From contig MGEI01000005.1 of the NCBI GenBank assembly GCA_001791305.1, positions 530,836-568,421 on the forward strand: DNA of 37,586 nt. Direction: 5' to 3'. Below, in pieces: positions 21,780 to 28,983 of this stretch; within the stretch, counting starts at the first letter, position 1, and every line of letters starts with the position of its first letter. This stretch comes from Candidatus Uhrbacteria bacterium RIFCSPLOWO2_01_FULL_47_17 (GTDB lineage: Bacteria; Patescibacteriota; Patescibacteriia; UBA9934; GWF2-40-263). The position numbers and the translations under genes were made by a program. The notes below the pieces were generated by a model, which saw nothing but the letters and a program-made list of their open reading frames with translations, was not told the origin of the DNA and searched no databases.

Positions 21780-22931
21780 CACTTTGATTTGCTCAAACGC
21801 TGGATCAAGCGAAACGAGTTCGTACAAATATTCCGTTGTTTCCGCAATGTCTTTCCAGTCGTAATGTTTTGCTACGTGAATACGCGCTTCGTTTCCGACG
21901 TGGGCGACGTGTTCTGGGGCTTCGAGCATCATGAGGATTTTTTCTGTGAGGTCATGTACATCACCAACATGAAAGGTGAGACCGTGATCCTTCGTGAGTT
22001 CCATGTTTTCAGGAATGTCGCTGGAGAGCACGCATTTTCCATAACTCATCGCTTCGAGTACGGCGATCGGGAGCCCTTCGGATTCCGAAGGGTGAACGAT
22101 TGCGTAGCTATTTGAGAAGAGTGTATGGAGTGTATCTCCGATTTGTGTTCCGGTGAGCACAATCGAAGGTTCATCCTTCGAGAGGATCGTAAGAGATTTT
22201 ACATACGCATCCGTAAACGCGCTTCCTCCCACAATCGCAATTTTCATATCGCGTGTGAGATCTGGGCGAAGCTTCTTTGCTTTTTTCCAAGCCTCGACGA
22301 GTACGTGTGCACCTTTGTGTTTCACAAGTCGCGCACAGAACATGAGATATTTCTGTGGCTCAAGCTTGAACGCTTCAAGATGTGACTTATCAGATTCATT
22401 CATCGGAACTTGTGTTCCGTTTGGAATATATTTTGTGTTGACGCTATAGTTCATGCGGCAATATGCCTCGAGTGTCTTCGACACAGCAATCGTTGCATCC
22501 GGTGCAAAACACGCGATGCGTTCTCCAATGGAGAGCATGAAACGCGCAAACCAATTCCATTTTTGATGATGACGATCAATACAGTGAAAGGTCACAATCA
22601 CTTTTGTTTTTGGTCGAAGAAGTTTTGGAAGCCAAGCCAAGAGGGCAGGGCCCACTCCGTGAATATGAATCACGTCCACTTTTTTATGAACAGCGGAAAG
22701 GATGGATGTAAATGTGTGGATAATCGCATCCAAGTGTTTTGTGGCGATCGTTGGGGCTTTTACACACGTAACCTCACGATGATTCTGGATTGGCCAGACA
22801 TACCAAGAACGACAATACACAAGGACATCATGTCCTCGGCGTGCGAGCTCAGCGGAGAGTTCCTCCACATGGCGCTCGATACCCCCAGCTTTCGCCGGGA
22901 TGCCCTTTTGTCCGATCATGGCAATCTTCAT
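21777..22931 (-). CDS. GT4 family glycosyltransferase
   Basis: The 384-residue protein is a GT-B enzyme: MKIAMIGQKGIPAKAGGIERHVEEL at the N-terminus (GGIE loop), VDVIHIHGVGPALLAWLP, VTFHCIDRHHQKW, then KYLMFCARLVKHKGAHVLVEAW and PSESEGLPIAVLEAM (E-x7-E donor motif). The start of the protein resembles rhamnosyl- and hexosyltransferases of capsule and exopolysaccharide loci, but the sugar cannot be read. It is transcribed alone on the minus strand, from the promoter at 22964-22993 to the bidirectional terminator shared with the facing glycosyltransferase. Confidence 0.92.
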   Translation of the reverse strand: MKIAMIGQKGIPAKAGGIERHVEELSAELARRGHDVLVYCRSWYVWPIQNHREVTCVKAPTIATKHLDAIIHTFTSILSAVHKKVDVIHIHGVGPALLAWLPKLLRPKTKVIVTFHCIDRHHQKWNWFARFMLSIGERIACFAPDATIAVSKTLEAYCRMNYSVNTKYIPNGTQVPMNESDKSHLEAFKLEPQKYLMFCARLVKHKGAHVLVEAWKKAKKLRPDLTRDMKIAIVGGSAFTDAYVKSLTILSKDEPSIVLTGTQIGDTLHTLFSNSYAIVHPSESEGLPIAVLEAMSYGKCVLSSDIPENMELTKDHGLTFHVGDVHDLTEKILMMLEAPEHVAHVGNEARIHVAKHYDWKDIAETTEYLYELVSLDPAFEQIKV

Positions 22932-22963
22932 ATCCCCAGATTTTTATCATGTTTTAACGCCGA

Positions 22964-22993
22964 AGAATACCAAAAAACTGGGTTTTTGTCAAC
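22964..22993 (-). promoter_or_regulatory. Promoter of the minus-strand glycosyltransferase
   Basis: Minus strand: TTGACA (22988-22993), 18-nt spacer, TATTCT (22964-22969). The predicted start leaves a leader of about 25 nt with a weak SD. Confidence 0.75.
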
Positions 22994-23006
22994 CCCCTAA
23001 ACATAA

Positions 23007-23034
23007 AAAATGCCCATTTTTGGGCATTTTTTAA
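23007..23034. terminator. Terminator after the Ig-like repeat protein gene
   Basis: AAAAAATGCCCA-tttt-TGGGCATTTTTT is symmetrical and can act in both directions. It lies directly past the minus-strand stop at 23035. Confidence 0.9.
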
Positions 23035-24855
23035 TTATGGCTTAATATTCCCCTTATTTTGCGCCTTTTGGTCGTTCGGTAAATTTGTTGTGATATCTGG
23101 CTTGGATTCGTTGAGAATTCCCCCAGTAAACCTGTCTTTTCCTGAAAAATGGATGTTTTTCAGGAGGGTTGCAGGGCTCCCAATTTGGGTGGAAGAGGGG
23201 GTCAAAGCAACCTCGAATGCCACGCTGAAGACTTGAGTTTCGGGATTGAGGGTGGACGGAACACGCATGACGTCCCATGTGATTTTTCGCGTTTGTGGGT
23301 CAAAGATCACACTGTTATCCTCGGATGATGTTTTATGTCCTGTAAACGTAACATGTTCAGGAAGCGTTCCTTCGAAGTGCGCATTCTCGATCGCATTGGT
23401 TGTGTCATCGATGTTCCAGAAAATCCAATAACTCGTTTTTTGTCCCACTCGAGGTGGAAGCGGACCGCGACCAATCTGGTCACCACCTGGACTCGTGTAC
23501 CTCGCGAATGACTCGAAGTTAAGCTGGGTTGTGAGTGGAGTTGAGAGTTCGTCACCCACAACCTTGTTCTGGGTGGGGTCACCAGACCCCGCGACTTCGT
23601 ACCGCGCAATCGCATTCGTGCGCACACGAAGATTTTCGTAAGACGTGAGAAGGGCAGCATCCACGGATGAGCGAACAGAGATCGTGAACGTAACATCGCC
23701 CTCTTCGCCCTGTTTGAGGGTGTTGATTTCCGATGCGAACGATTCGTGTTTGGTGAGGAAGGGGTCTTTGGACGTGAGCGAAATCTTTACATGAGACAAT
23801 GTCTCATTTCCAATGTTTTTATAATGGACACGGAAGACGGCGTTCGTTCCCGGTGTCAGAATATTTGATTCAACAGAGTGACTCAGTTGAATTTGTGCGG
23901 GAAGAATGGGAATGGATGCGACAAGTGTTTCTTGTTTGTATGCATCTTTGTCAAAAACAAATGATGGATGAAAGGTGAACGTTGGATTCTCCGTTACGTT
24001 TCCAAATTTTCCCGTGAAATGAATTTCACCACTTGATCCTGCGCGAATGTTTGAAAGCACGAATGCACCGTTTTGAATTTGGGTGCTTGCATCGATGAAG
24101 GTGAATCCGTTTGGCCATTCTGGCTTAATGCGCACCGAGCGCATATTGATTGAGCCTGTATTTTTATACGTAATCGTTCCCGACATGGTTTGCGATGCAA
24201 TAGCTCGATCTGGAAGCGAGAGTCCGAGCTCGAGCGTTGAATGTGCGGGCGAAAATGTGTACGTCGCAATTTTTCGATCTGTAATTTCCTGTTTTGTTCC
24301 GTGTTTGAATGTAAGGGTGCTTTCAAACGTTTGTGTCCCATGAACATCACCAAACATGACGCCTTGAATGTGAATCGTGCCGGTTCCACCAACGGGAATA
24401 TCGTTGAGGGAAATGTTGTGTGTATCGACATTTGATCCATTCACAGAAACAGACTGGAGGAGAAAGTGTTTTGGAAACGCGAGGTCTAATTTTGGATTTC
24501 GTAACGTCTCCTTCGTCCTGTTTTCGTAATCAATGACGAGTGTTGAAGATGCTCCGCTAATAACTTCATGCGGAGCAACGGTCGCGCGAAAGTTTATGTC
24601 ATCACGAAATTGTTTTGGGGGAACGAGTATGAGAAAAAGGGTGACGGCAAACAAGGCGCCAATAAGACTCATGAGCACAAGATCGAACAAGAAAACCGCG
24701 CGGTCAAATTTGTATTGACCCGCATAGTGCTTATGGAACCATCGACGAAATGGCGACAAGATCAGTTGTCCCGGTTGAATCGAAAGATGCACCGCGTGAT
24801 CGAGTACGGAGTGTGGTTTTTTAGATTCGGTTTGCGATTGGTTGTTGGGGAGCAT
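23035..24855 (-). CDS. Membrane-anchored Ig-like/DUF11-type repeat protein
   Basis: The 606-residue protein has a cytoplasmic N-terminus of about 50 residues, one transmembrane segment (about 54-78, AVFLFDLVLMSLIGALFAVTL) and a large extracytoplasmic part. That part is made of beta-sandwich repeats of about 100-120 residues (ISGASSTLVIDYENRTKETL, TYKNTGSINMRSVRI, FRVHYKNIGNETLSHVKISL, SYWIFWNIDDTTNAIENAHF). The xYxNxGxxxxxxVxI pattern is typical of DUF11/CARDB-type cell-surface repeats. It is probably a surface scaffold. The start is 11 nt after the glycosidase-like gene, with AAGG just upstream, and the HTH gene is presumably cotranscribed. A 21-nt palindromic repeat shared with 28775-28795 lies inside the coding region. 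Confidence 0.8.
   Translation of the reverse strand: MLPNNQSQTESKKPHSVLDHAVHLSIQPGQLILSPFRRWFHKHYAGQYKFDRAVFLFDLVLMSLIGALFAVTLFLILVPPKQFRDDINFRATVAPHEVISGASSTLVIDYENRTKETLRNPKLDLAFPKHFLLQSVSVNGSNVDTHNISLNDIPVGGTGTIHIQGVMFGDVHGTQTFESTLTFKHGTKQEITDRKIATYTFSPAHSTLELGLSLPDRAIASQTMSGTITYKNTGSINMRSVRIKPEWPNGFTFIDASTQIQNGAFVLSNIRAGSSGEIHFTGKFGNVTENPTFTFHPSFVFDKDAYKQETLVASIPILPAQIQLSHSVESNILTPGTNAVFRVHYKNIGNETLSHVKISLTSKDPFLTKHESFASEINTLKQGEEGDVTFTISVRSSVDAALLTSYENLRVRTNAIARYEVAGSGDPTQNKVVGDELSTPLTTQLNFESFARYTSPGGDQIGRGPLPPRVGQKTSYWIFWNIDDTTNAIENAHFEGTLPEHVTFTGHKTSSEDNSVIFDPQTRKITWDVMRVPSTLNPETQVFSVAFEVALTPSSTQIGSPATLLKNIHFSGKDRFTGGILNESKPDITTNLPNDQKAQNKGNIKP
23570..23590. repeat. Palindromic repeat inside a coding region
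   Basis: TGGGTGGGGTCACCAGACCC plus C (21 nt, hairpin GGGGTC-acca-GACCCC) is identical to 28775-28795. On the minus strand it encodes GSGDPTQ within the Ig-like repeat protein. Confidence 0.75.
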
Positions 24856-24866
24856 AAACCTTCAGG

Positions 24867-26891
24867 TTATCGAAAGACGCTCAGGGTGAATACGTCTGTT
24901 GTGAGAGCAATGATCTCCATCGTTCCATCTTCGTCTAAGTCTGAGGTGGCAATTTTGATGCCGGTCTTTTTTGTTTTCTCGCCCGCAAAGAAGGATGATT
25001 TGAGTTTACCTGTTTTATCAAACACACGCACTTCCGGCGCGCCGCCGATTCCCATTCCGGTCACAATATCGTCTTTTTTATCACCATCCACATCGCCTGT
25101 TGCCACGTAAGCTCCGCCGTTAAAGGTTTTTGCGTATGCAAAGAAGCCGGGCGAAAGTAATCTTCCATTTCTGTTAAACATGCGGATATGTGCGCCGCCT
25201 TGTGAGGCAGCGGCGGTAACGATCTGTTTTGATCCATCACCATTTAAATCCGCAACGGAAACGTTTACGCCACCACGAAAGTTTTTATCATAGGCATAGA
25301 ACCCTGTGATGAGAGGTTTCCCTTCAAGATCAAAAATTTTTACAATCGGTTTTTCACGAAGGGTTCCTGTGACAATTTTGTATTCTCCATTCGGTTCAAG
25401 CGGTGCAACCGCAATGTTCACCCCATTTTTATACGTTTCGCCGTACGGCATGAATGTGGCGTGGAGATTTCCGTCCGCATCAAACACACGAACCGTTGTA
25501 GAGTCAGCGACGATTGTGTCGAGGCGACCATCGTGGTTCCAATCTATATATTCAATTTGGATTCCTCCTTTAAAGTGACTGTCGTACGCAAAGAATCCTG
25601 TGCGCTTGGTTTTTCCGGTTGCGTTAAAAATGCGCGCAAACGCTCCGTTGCGGAATGGAGCTTTCGTGATTTTATCGATAGGGCGCAAGAGAATGATGCC
25701 GTCTTTCGAAGCGAGCGTGATTTCAGAAACAATCGATCCATCATTGATGGTTGGGTCTTGTGCGCCATGGATTTTTTCAAAATCTCCATCAAGCGGAACC
25801 GTTACAGTGCTTGATGTTGCGTTAACGAGCACACGTCCGCGTTCAAAGTCGCGTTTCCAAACTCCTTGATCGATGACGGTTTTTGCCGGATCATAAACAT
25901 TTTTGTACGTTGTTTTTGGTGCACCAAGGGCGATGGGATATTCGTCATACGTCCAAAGTTGGTTGTGACTGTTTGTTCCAAAATCAAATCCAAAGTACCC
26001 GTTTCCAAGCAGTGTTGTGGTAATGCCAAAGCGAATTTTTTGATAATTGTCTTTGATGCCTGTGTTGTCTGAGTTTACGTTGACGATATCCACGTTTTGA
26101 TATCCGACCTGTTTTTGTTGCGTGAGATAATCTTGCGTTGTGCCTTTCCACTCCGCGAGCGTGTTGGTTGAGGAAGGGAAGGTCTCAAACATCCGGCCGT
26201 TTACATACGGTGCGAATGCGGGGTTTGAGCTTCCGTTTGTGATCATGATGGCGTCCTGACCAATAAGAGCACGTGTTTGAGAAAAAAGATCTGTATATTT
26301 TTTCGCCCAGATTTGATCAGCAGTCAGCGCGCTATCATTCACGCCGTTTTGGTCAACATCCACCGTTCCGACCCACGAGATCGAATCCTGAACTTCATCA
26401 TAAAAAATTCCATCCCAAAGTCCTGTGGAAAGAACCTTGTCTTTTACATAATGCGCAAGATAATCAGACCAACCTGAATTCAAGTTGAGAGCCCGAGTGT
26501 TTGGCCAAACGGAAACTTGTTTTGCGTTTGCATCGCGCAACCACCAGTCTTGTTGAATTTCTGGATACTGGGCTTGGTGAAGCGGGTCTGTCCAATACAA
26601 ATCATTCCAACTCACGGTTGGAACATACGCCAAAATAATGATATTCTTGTTCTGACTTCGGATGGTTTTAAAGAAGTCTTGATTGTAGACTTGCGCTTCA
26701 AGGGGAATCACAATTAAATTAAATTGCGAAAGGGTGCGGATGGTTTCCGGCTTCTCAAGTTCTGTGCCCGATAACAAAAAATAGTTCGCGGTGCGAACAA
26801 ATGTATTTGGCTGATTAAAAGCATTGGTCGTCTTTAGAAAGACGCCACATGCAAAGGTTGTAATAAGAAGGAGGGCAAGGAGTCGTTTCAT
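24867..26891 (-). CDS. Secreted glycoside-hydrolase-like protein with FG-GAP propeller
   Basis: The 674-residue protein has a signal peptide (MKRLLALLLITTFACGVFLK..., cleavage near 24). The N-terminal domain (about 30-380) looks like a TIM-barrel putative glycosidase of the GHL15 type: LSQFNLIVIPLEAQVYN, IIILAYVPTVSWNDLYW, ALNLNSGWSDYLAHYV, GLWDGIFYDEVQDSISW (acidic D-E pair, a candidate catalytic site) and GNGYFGFDFGTN. The C-terminal half (about 435-674) has four FG-GAP/VCBS-like blades with Ca2+-type loops (DWNHDGRLD, DLNGDGSKQ, DVDGDKKDD, DLDEDGTME). It probably acts on or binds surface glycans. It overlaps the HTH gene by 4 nt. Confidence 0.85.
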   Translation of the reverse strand: MKRLLALLLITTFACGVFLKTTNAFNQPNTFVRTANYFLLSGTELEKPETIRTLSQFNLIVIPLEAQVYNQDFFKTIRSQNKNIIILAYVPTVSWNDLYWTDPLHQAQYPEIQQDWWLRDANAKQVSVWPNTRALNLNSGWSDYLAHYVKDKVLSTGLWDGIFYDEVQDSISWVGTVDVDQNGVNDSALTADQIWAKKYTDLFSQTRALIGQDAIMITNGSSNPAFAPYVNGRMFETFPSSTNTLAEWKGTTQDYLTQQKQVGYQNVDIVNVNSDNTGIKDNYQKIRFGITTTLLGNGYFGFDFGTNSHNQLWTYDEYPIALGAPKTTYKNVYDPAKTVIDQGVWKRDFERGRVLVNATSSTVTVPLDGDFEKIHGAQDPTINDGSIVSEITLASKDGIILLRPIDKITKAPFRNGAFARIFNATGKTKRTGFFAYDSHFKGGIQIEYIDWNHDGRLDTIVADSTTVRVFDADGNLHATFMPYGETYKNGVNIAVAPLEPNGEYKIVTGTLREKPIVKIFDLEGKPLITGFYAYDKNFRGGVNVSVADLNGDGSKQIVTAAASQGGAHIRMFNRNGRLLSPGFFAYAKTFNGGAYVATGDVDGDKKDDIVTGMGIGGAPEVRVFDKTGKLKSSFFAGEKTKKTGIKIATSDLDEDGTMEIIALTTDVFTLSVFR

Positions 26892-27166
26892 ACGTCCGCG
26901 TGAACGGCGCTTGGGTTTGGAGAGAATAATTTATTCTTCACCTTCCATTGGTCAACGTATTGTCCGATTCCTTGTTTGTCTCGTTTGTTGCGAACCGTGG
27001 TCGTATGTTGAGACCATCGCAAAAGAGATTCAAAGTTTATTTTATACCGACCCTGAACCACAACATATGTGATCTCTTGAGCACTAATCGCCCGACGAAC
27101 GGTTCGTTGGCTTACTCCAAACAGCTTTGAAGCCTCGGAGACAGATAAGCGGATGATGGGCTGCAT
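26888..27166 (-). CDS. Excisionase/MerR-type HTH DNA-binding protein
   Basis: The 92-residue protein carries a helix-turn-helix near the start (SVSEASKLFGVSQRTVRRAI, about 8-27) followed by a wing-like segment (EITYVVVQGRYKINFESLLRW). This is the HTH_17/excisionase-like layout. The C-terminal tail is basic (TTTVRNKRDKQGIGQYVDQWKVKNKLF). No phage or integrase gene is nearby, so an operon regulator is more likely than a recombination factor. It is the first gene of the HTH/glycosidase-like/Ig-like operon, and the palindrome ACACTAGTGT overlapping its -10 is a plausible autorepression site. Confidence 0.85.
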   Translation of the reverse strand: MQPIIRLSVSEASKLFGVSQRTVRRAISAQEITYVVVQGRYKINFESLLRWSQHTTTVRNKRDKQGIGQYVDQWKVKNKLFSPNPSAVHADV

Positions 27167-27192
27167 ATAGGTGTGGATAAACTAGATTGTCA

Positions 27193-27226
27193 ACACTAGT
27201 GTAGCCAAAGAAGGTAGAAAAGTCAA
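27193..27226 (-). promoter_or_regulatory. Promoter and candidate operator of the HTH operon
   Basis: Minus strand: TTGACT (27221-27226), 17-nt spacer, TACACT (27198-27203). The perfect palindrome ACACTAGTGT (27193-27202) covers most of the -10, so a bound regulator would block RNA polymerase. Confidence 0.55.
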
Positions 27227-27257
27227 ATAGGGAGAGATTCATTGATTTTTTGCTAAA

Positions 27258-27286
27258 TTGAGCGTATCATATTGTTTCTGTAAGAT
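27258..27286 (+). promoter_or_regulatory. Promoter of the ECF sigma gene
   Basis: TTGAGC (27258-27263), 17-nt spacer, TAAGAT (27281-27286). The leader to the GTG at 27310 is about 18 nt. Confidence 0.45.
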
Positions 27287-27309
27287 TTTATCGTTAATCA
27301 ACTCTTCAT

Positions 27310-27861
27310 GTGTCACAGAGTTTAAAGGAACAATTTCAACTCTTTCGTGTTCGAACATTTCAAGATCAAAAAGCCTTTGAAGTGTTGCTTGCGGATCACG
27401 CAACGGGACTTAAACGTTTTTTGAAAGTGAAGCTCCCTTCCGCGCATGATTCAGACGACGCTTTTTCTGAGGTCTGTATTCGTACTTGGGACTATGCGTG
27501 TCGTGGGAACATTGATCACTTTTCCGGGTTCCTATTCACAGTCGCAAGAAACGTGATTTCAGAATTCTATCGAACGCGAGCTCGTCGACCAATGGAAATT
27601 GCGATCGCTACAGATGATTATGAGATTCCGGTTGAGTCAAAGTATTCAGGTCAAAAGATTTCGGAATTTGTGGACGGAGAGCTCATGAAAGAAGCGCTTG
27701 CAAAATTAGATGACGATGATCGAGAGGTCATTATCATGCGTTATCTTGAAGGCCAGTCTATTAAATACGTTGCGGAGCAGATTCAGAAAACAGAAAATGC
27801 AACATCGGTTTTGCTTCACAGAGCGTTAAAAAAGCTTCGGACGATTATCGAAAGTAAATGA
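27310..27861 (+). CDS. ECF-type sigma-70 family factor
   Basis: The 183-residue protein has region 2 (about 23-92: LLADHATGLKRFLKVKLP, SDDAFSEVCIRTWDYA, FSGFLFTVARNVISEFYRTRARR) and region 4 (about 122-180: MKEALAKLDDDDREVIIMRYLEGQSIKYVAEQIQ, TENATSVLLHRALKKLRTII). The region between them is short, as in group IV (extracytoplasmic function) sigma factors. The start is GTG at 27310 with no clear SD; no in-frame ATG precedes it. The next gene, 4 nt downstream, encodes a membrane protein that is the likely anti-sigma partner. It may control the adjacent S-layer and surface genes, but the promoters it recognises are unknown. Confidence 0.92.
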   Translation: MSQSLKEQFQLFRVRTFQDQKAFEVLLADHATGLKRFLKVKLPSAHDSDDAFSEVCIRTWDYACRGNIDHFSGFLFTVARNVISEFYRTRARRPMEIAIATDDYEIPVESKYSGQKISEFVDGELMKEALAKLDDDDREVIIMRYLEGQSIKYVAEQIQKTENATSVLLHRALKKLRTIIESK

Positions 27862-27865
27862 GTGT

Positions 27866-28765
27866 ATGCGCAAGTACGATTTTGATCCTGAATTAGAAAA
27901 ACTTCTCATCTCATTAAAAGACCACCAAGCCCTTGGTGGGAATTTTGATTTCAAAAAAAGCTGGTCGGATGTTGCGGACAAATGTGGATTTGATGCTGAC
28001 ACTTCCGGTCTGACCCACACCTGGCGCGATTGGCTGGAATTCTACATCTGGGACTTTACCCATGTCATGTTGAAACCTGTCGGAGCGTTCGCCTTTTTCA
28101 TTTTATTCTTTGTTGGCGGATGGCTCGGAATTGCAAATGCTTCTCTTGGAACATTACCGGGTGAGCAGTTATATAAAGTAAAACTTGGAATGGAGCGCGT
28201 TCAGATGGCGCTTGCTACGTCAGGCGCCCAGAAAGCACAACTGCGCATGGAGTTTACAAGCAGACGCTTAGAAGAAATGGTCGCTCTCGCTGCATCTGGA
28301 AAGCCATCGGATATTTCGCAAATTGCCATGGCGGTTGATCGTGTGAAGCAAGATGTCACAGACATCAAATCCGATCTCACAACAGAAACAGCTTCTCAGG
28401 CAACAGAGCTTGCAAAAGCGGTCGGTCGTAAGGCAGATGTCTATACAAGTACGGTGACATCGTCCGCTTCCACTCTCCCTTCAAACGTTCAAACACAAGT
28501 TGATGAAGTGAAAACCATCATTAGTGAAACAAAAGAACAGGCAGTGGAAGTCATAATCACGGCACATGAACAATCTGTAACGGCAGATAATACACGTGAA
28601 CTTGAGCTTACATTTCAAAAAGCATTCGCTCACGCAAGTCTCATTGCCACAAAAGAAGAGCAACCAAAATTAGCGGTCGCAACAGCTCTTCAGAAAAAAG
28701 GAATCTACCGTCGCGCATTTCAAGTGTTGAAAGAGATTGAAATGGCACATGTTGCCACAGAATAA
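27866..28765 (+). CDS. DUF5667-type membrane protein, probable anti-sigma factor
   Basis: The 299-residue protein has a cytoplasmic N-terminus of about 70 residues (MRKYDFDPELEKLLISLKDHQAL), which could hold the sigma factor, and one transmembrane segment (about 71-90). The outward helical domain includes the DUF5667 pattern LPGEQLYKVKLGMERVQMAL...LRMEFTSRRLEEMVAL (about 97-142). The rest is helical and rich in Ala, Thr and Val (TETASQATELAKAVGRKADV, TFQKAFAHASLIATKEEQP). No zinc-binding HxxxCxxC motif is seen, so it is not a classic ZAS anti-sigma. It follows the sigma gene by 4 nt and is almost certainly cotranscribed. Confidence 0.8.
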   Translation: MRKYDFDPELEKLLISLKDHQALGGNFDFKKSWSDVADKCGFDADTSGLTHTWRDWLEFYIWDFTHVMLKPVGAFAFFILFFVGGWLGIANASLGTLPGEQLYKVKLGMERVQMALATSGAQKAQLRMEFTSRRLEEMVALAASGKPSDISQIAMAVDRVKQDVTDIKSDLTTETASQATELAKAVGRKADVYTSTVTSSASTLPSNVQTQVDEVKTIISETKEQAVEVIITAHEQSVTADNTRELELTFQKAFAHASLIATKEEQPKLAVATALQKKGIYRRAFQVLKEIEMAHVATE

Positions 28766-28774
28766 ATTTTGTTA

Positions 28775-28795
28775 TGGGTGGGGTCACCAGACCCC
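28775..28795. repeat. Palindromic repeat, intergenic copy
   Basis: 21 nt identical to 23570-23590; here followed by ACCTACG, extending the palindrome. It lies 10 nt past the anti-sigma stop codon. Confidence 0.75.
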
Positions 28796-28800
28796 ACCTA

Positions 28801-28838
28801 CGAGGAAATGATTCATTGAAAAATGAATCATTTCCTCG
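28801..28838. repeat. Perfect 16-bp inverted repeat before the S-layer gene
   Basis: CGAGGAAATGATTCAT-tgaaaa-ATGAATCATTTCCTCG. The hairpin is very stable but has no T-run on either side, so it is an unusual terminator, an RNase site protecting one of the transcripts, or a protein-binding site. Confidence 0.7.
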
Positions 28839-28983
28839 CTCGCTAAGTCTCCCCACGGAACTTTGCGAGTTGTAATGTGTCAATGTTGGTGTTCACAAAC
28901 CGGTCGAGGGTCGCAAGACTCGTGAACATCGTTAATTCTAATCTCCCTATATAAAGGGAAAAAATTCGACAAGACAATTTCTT

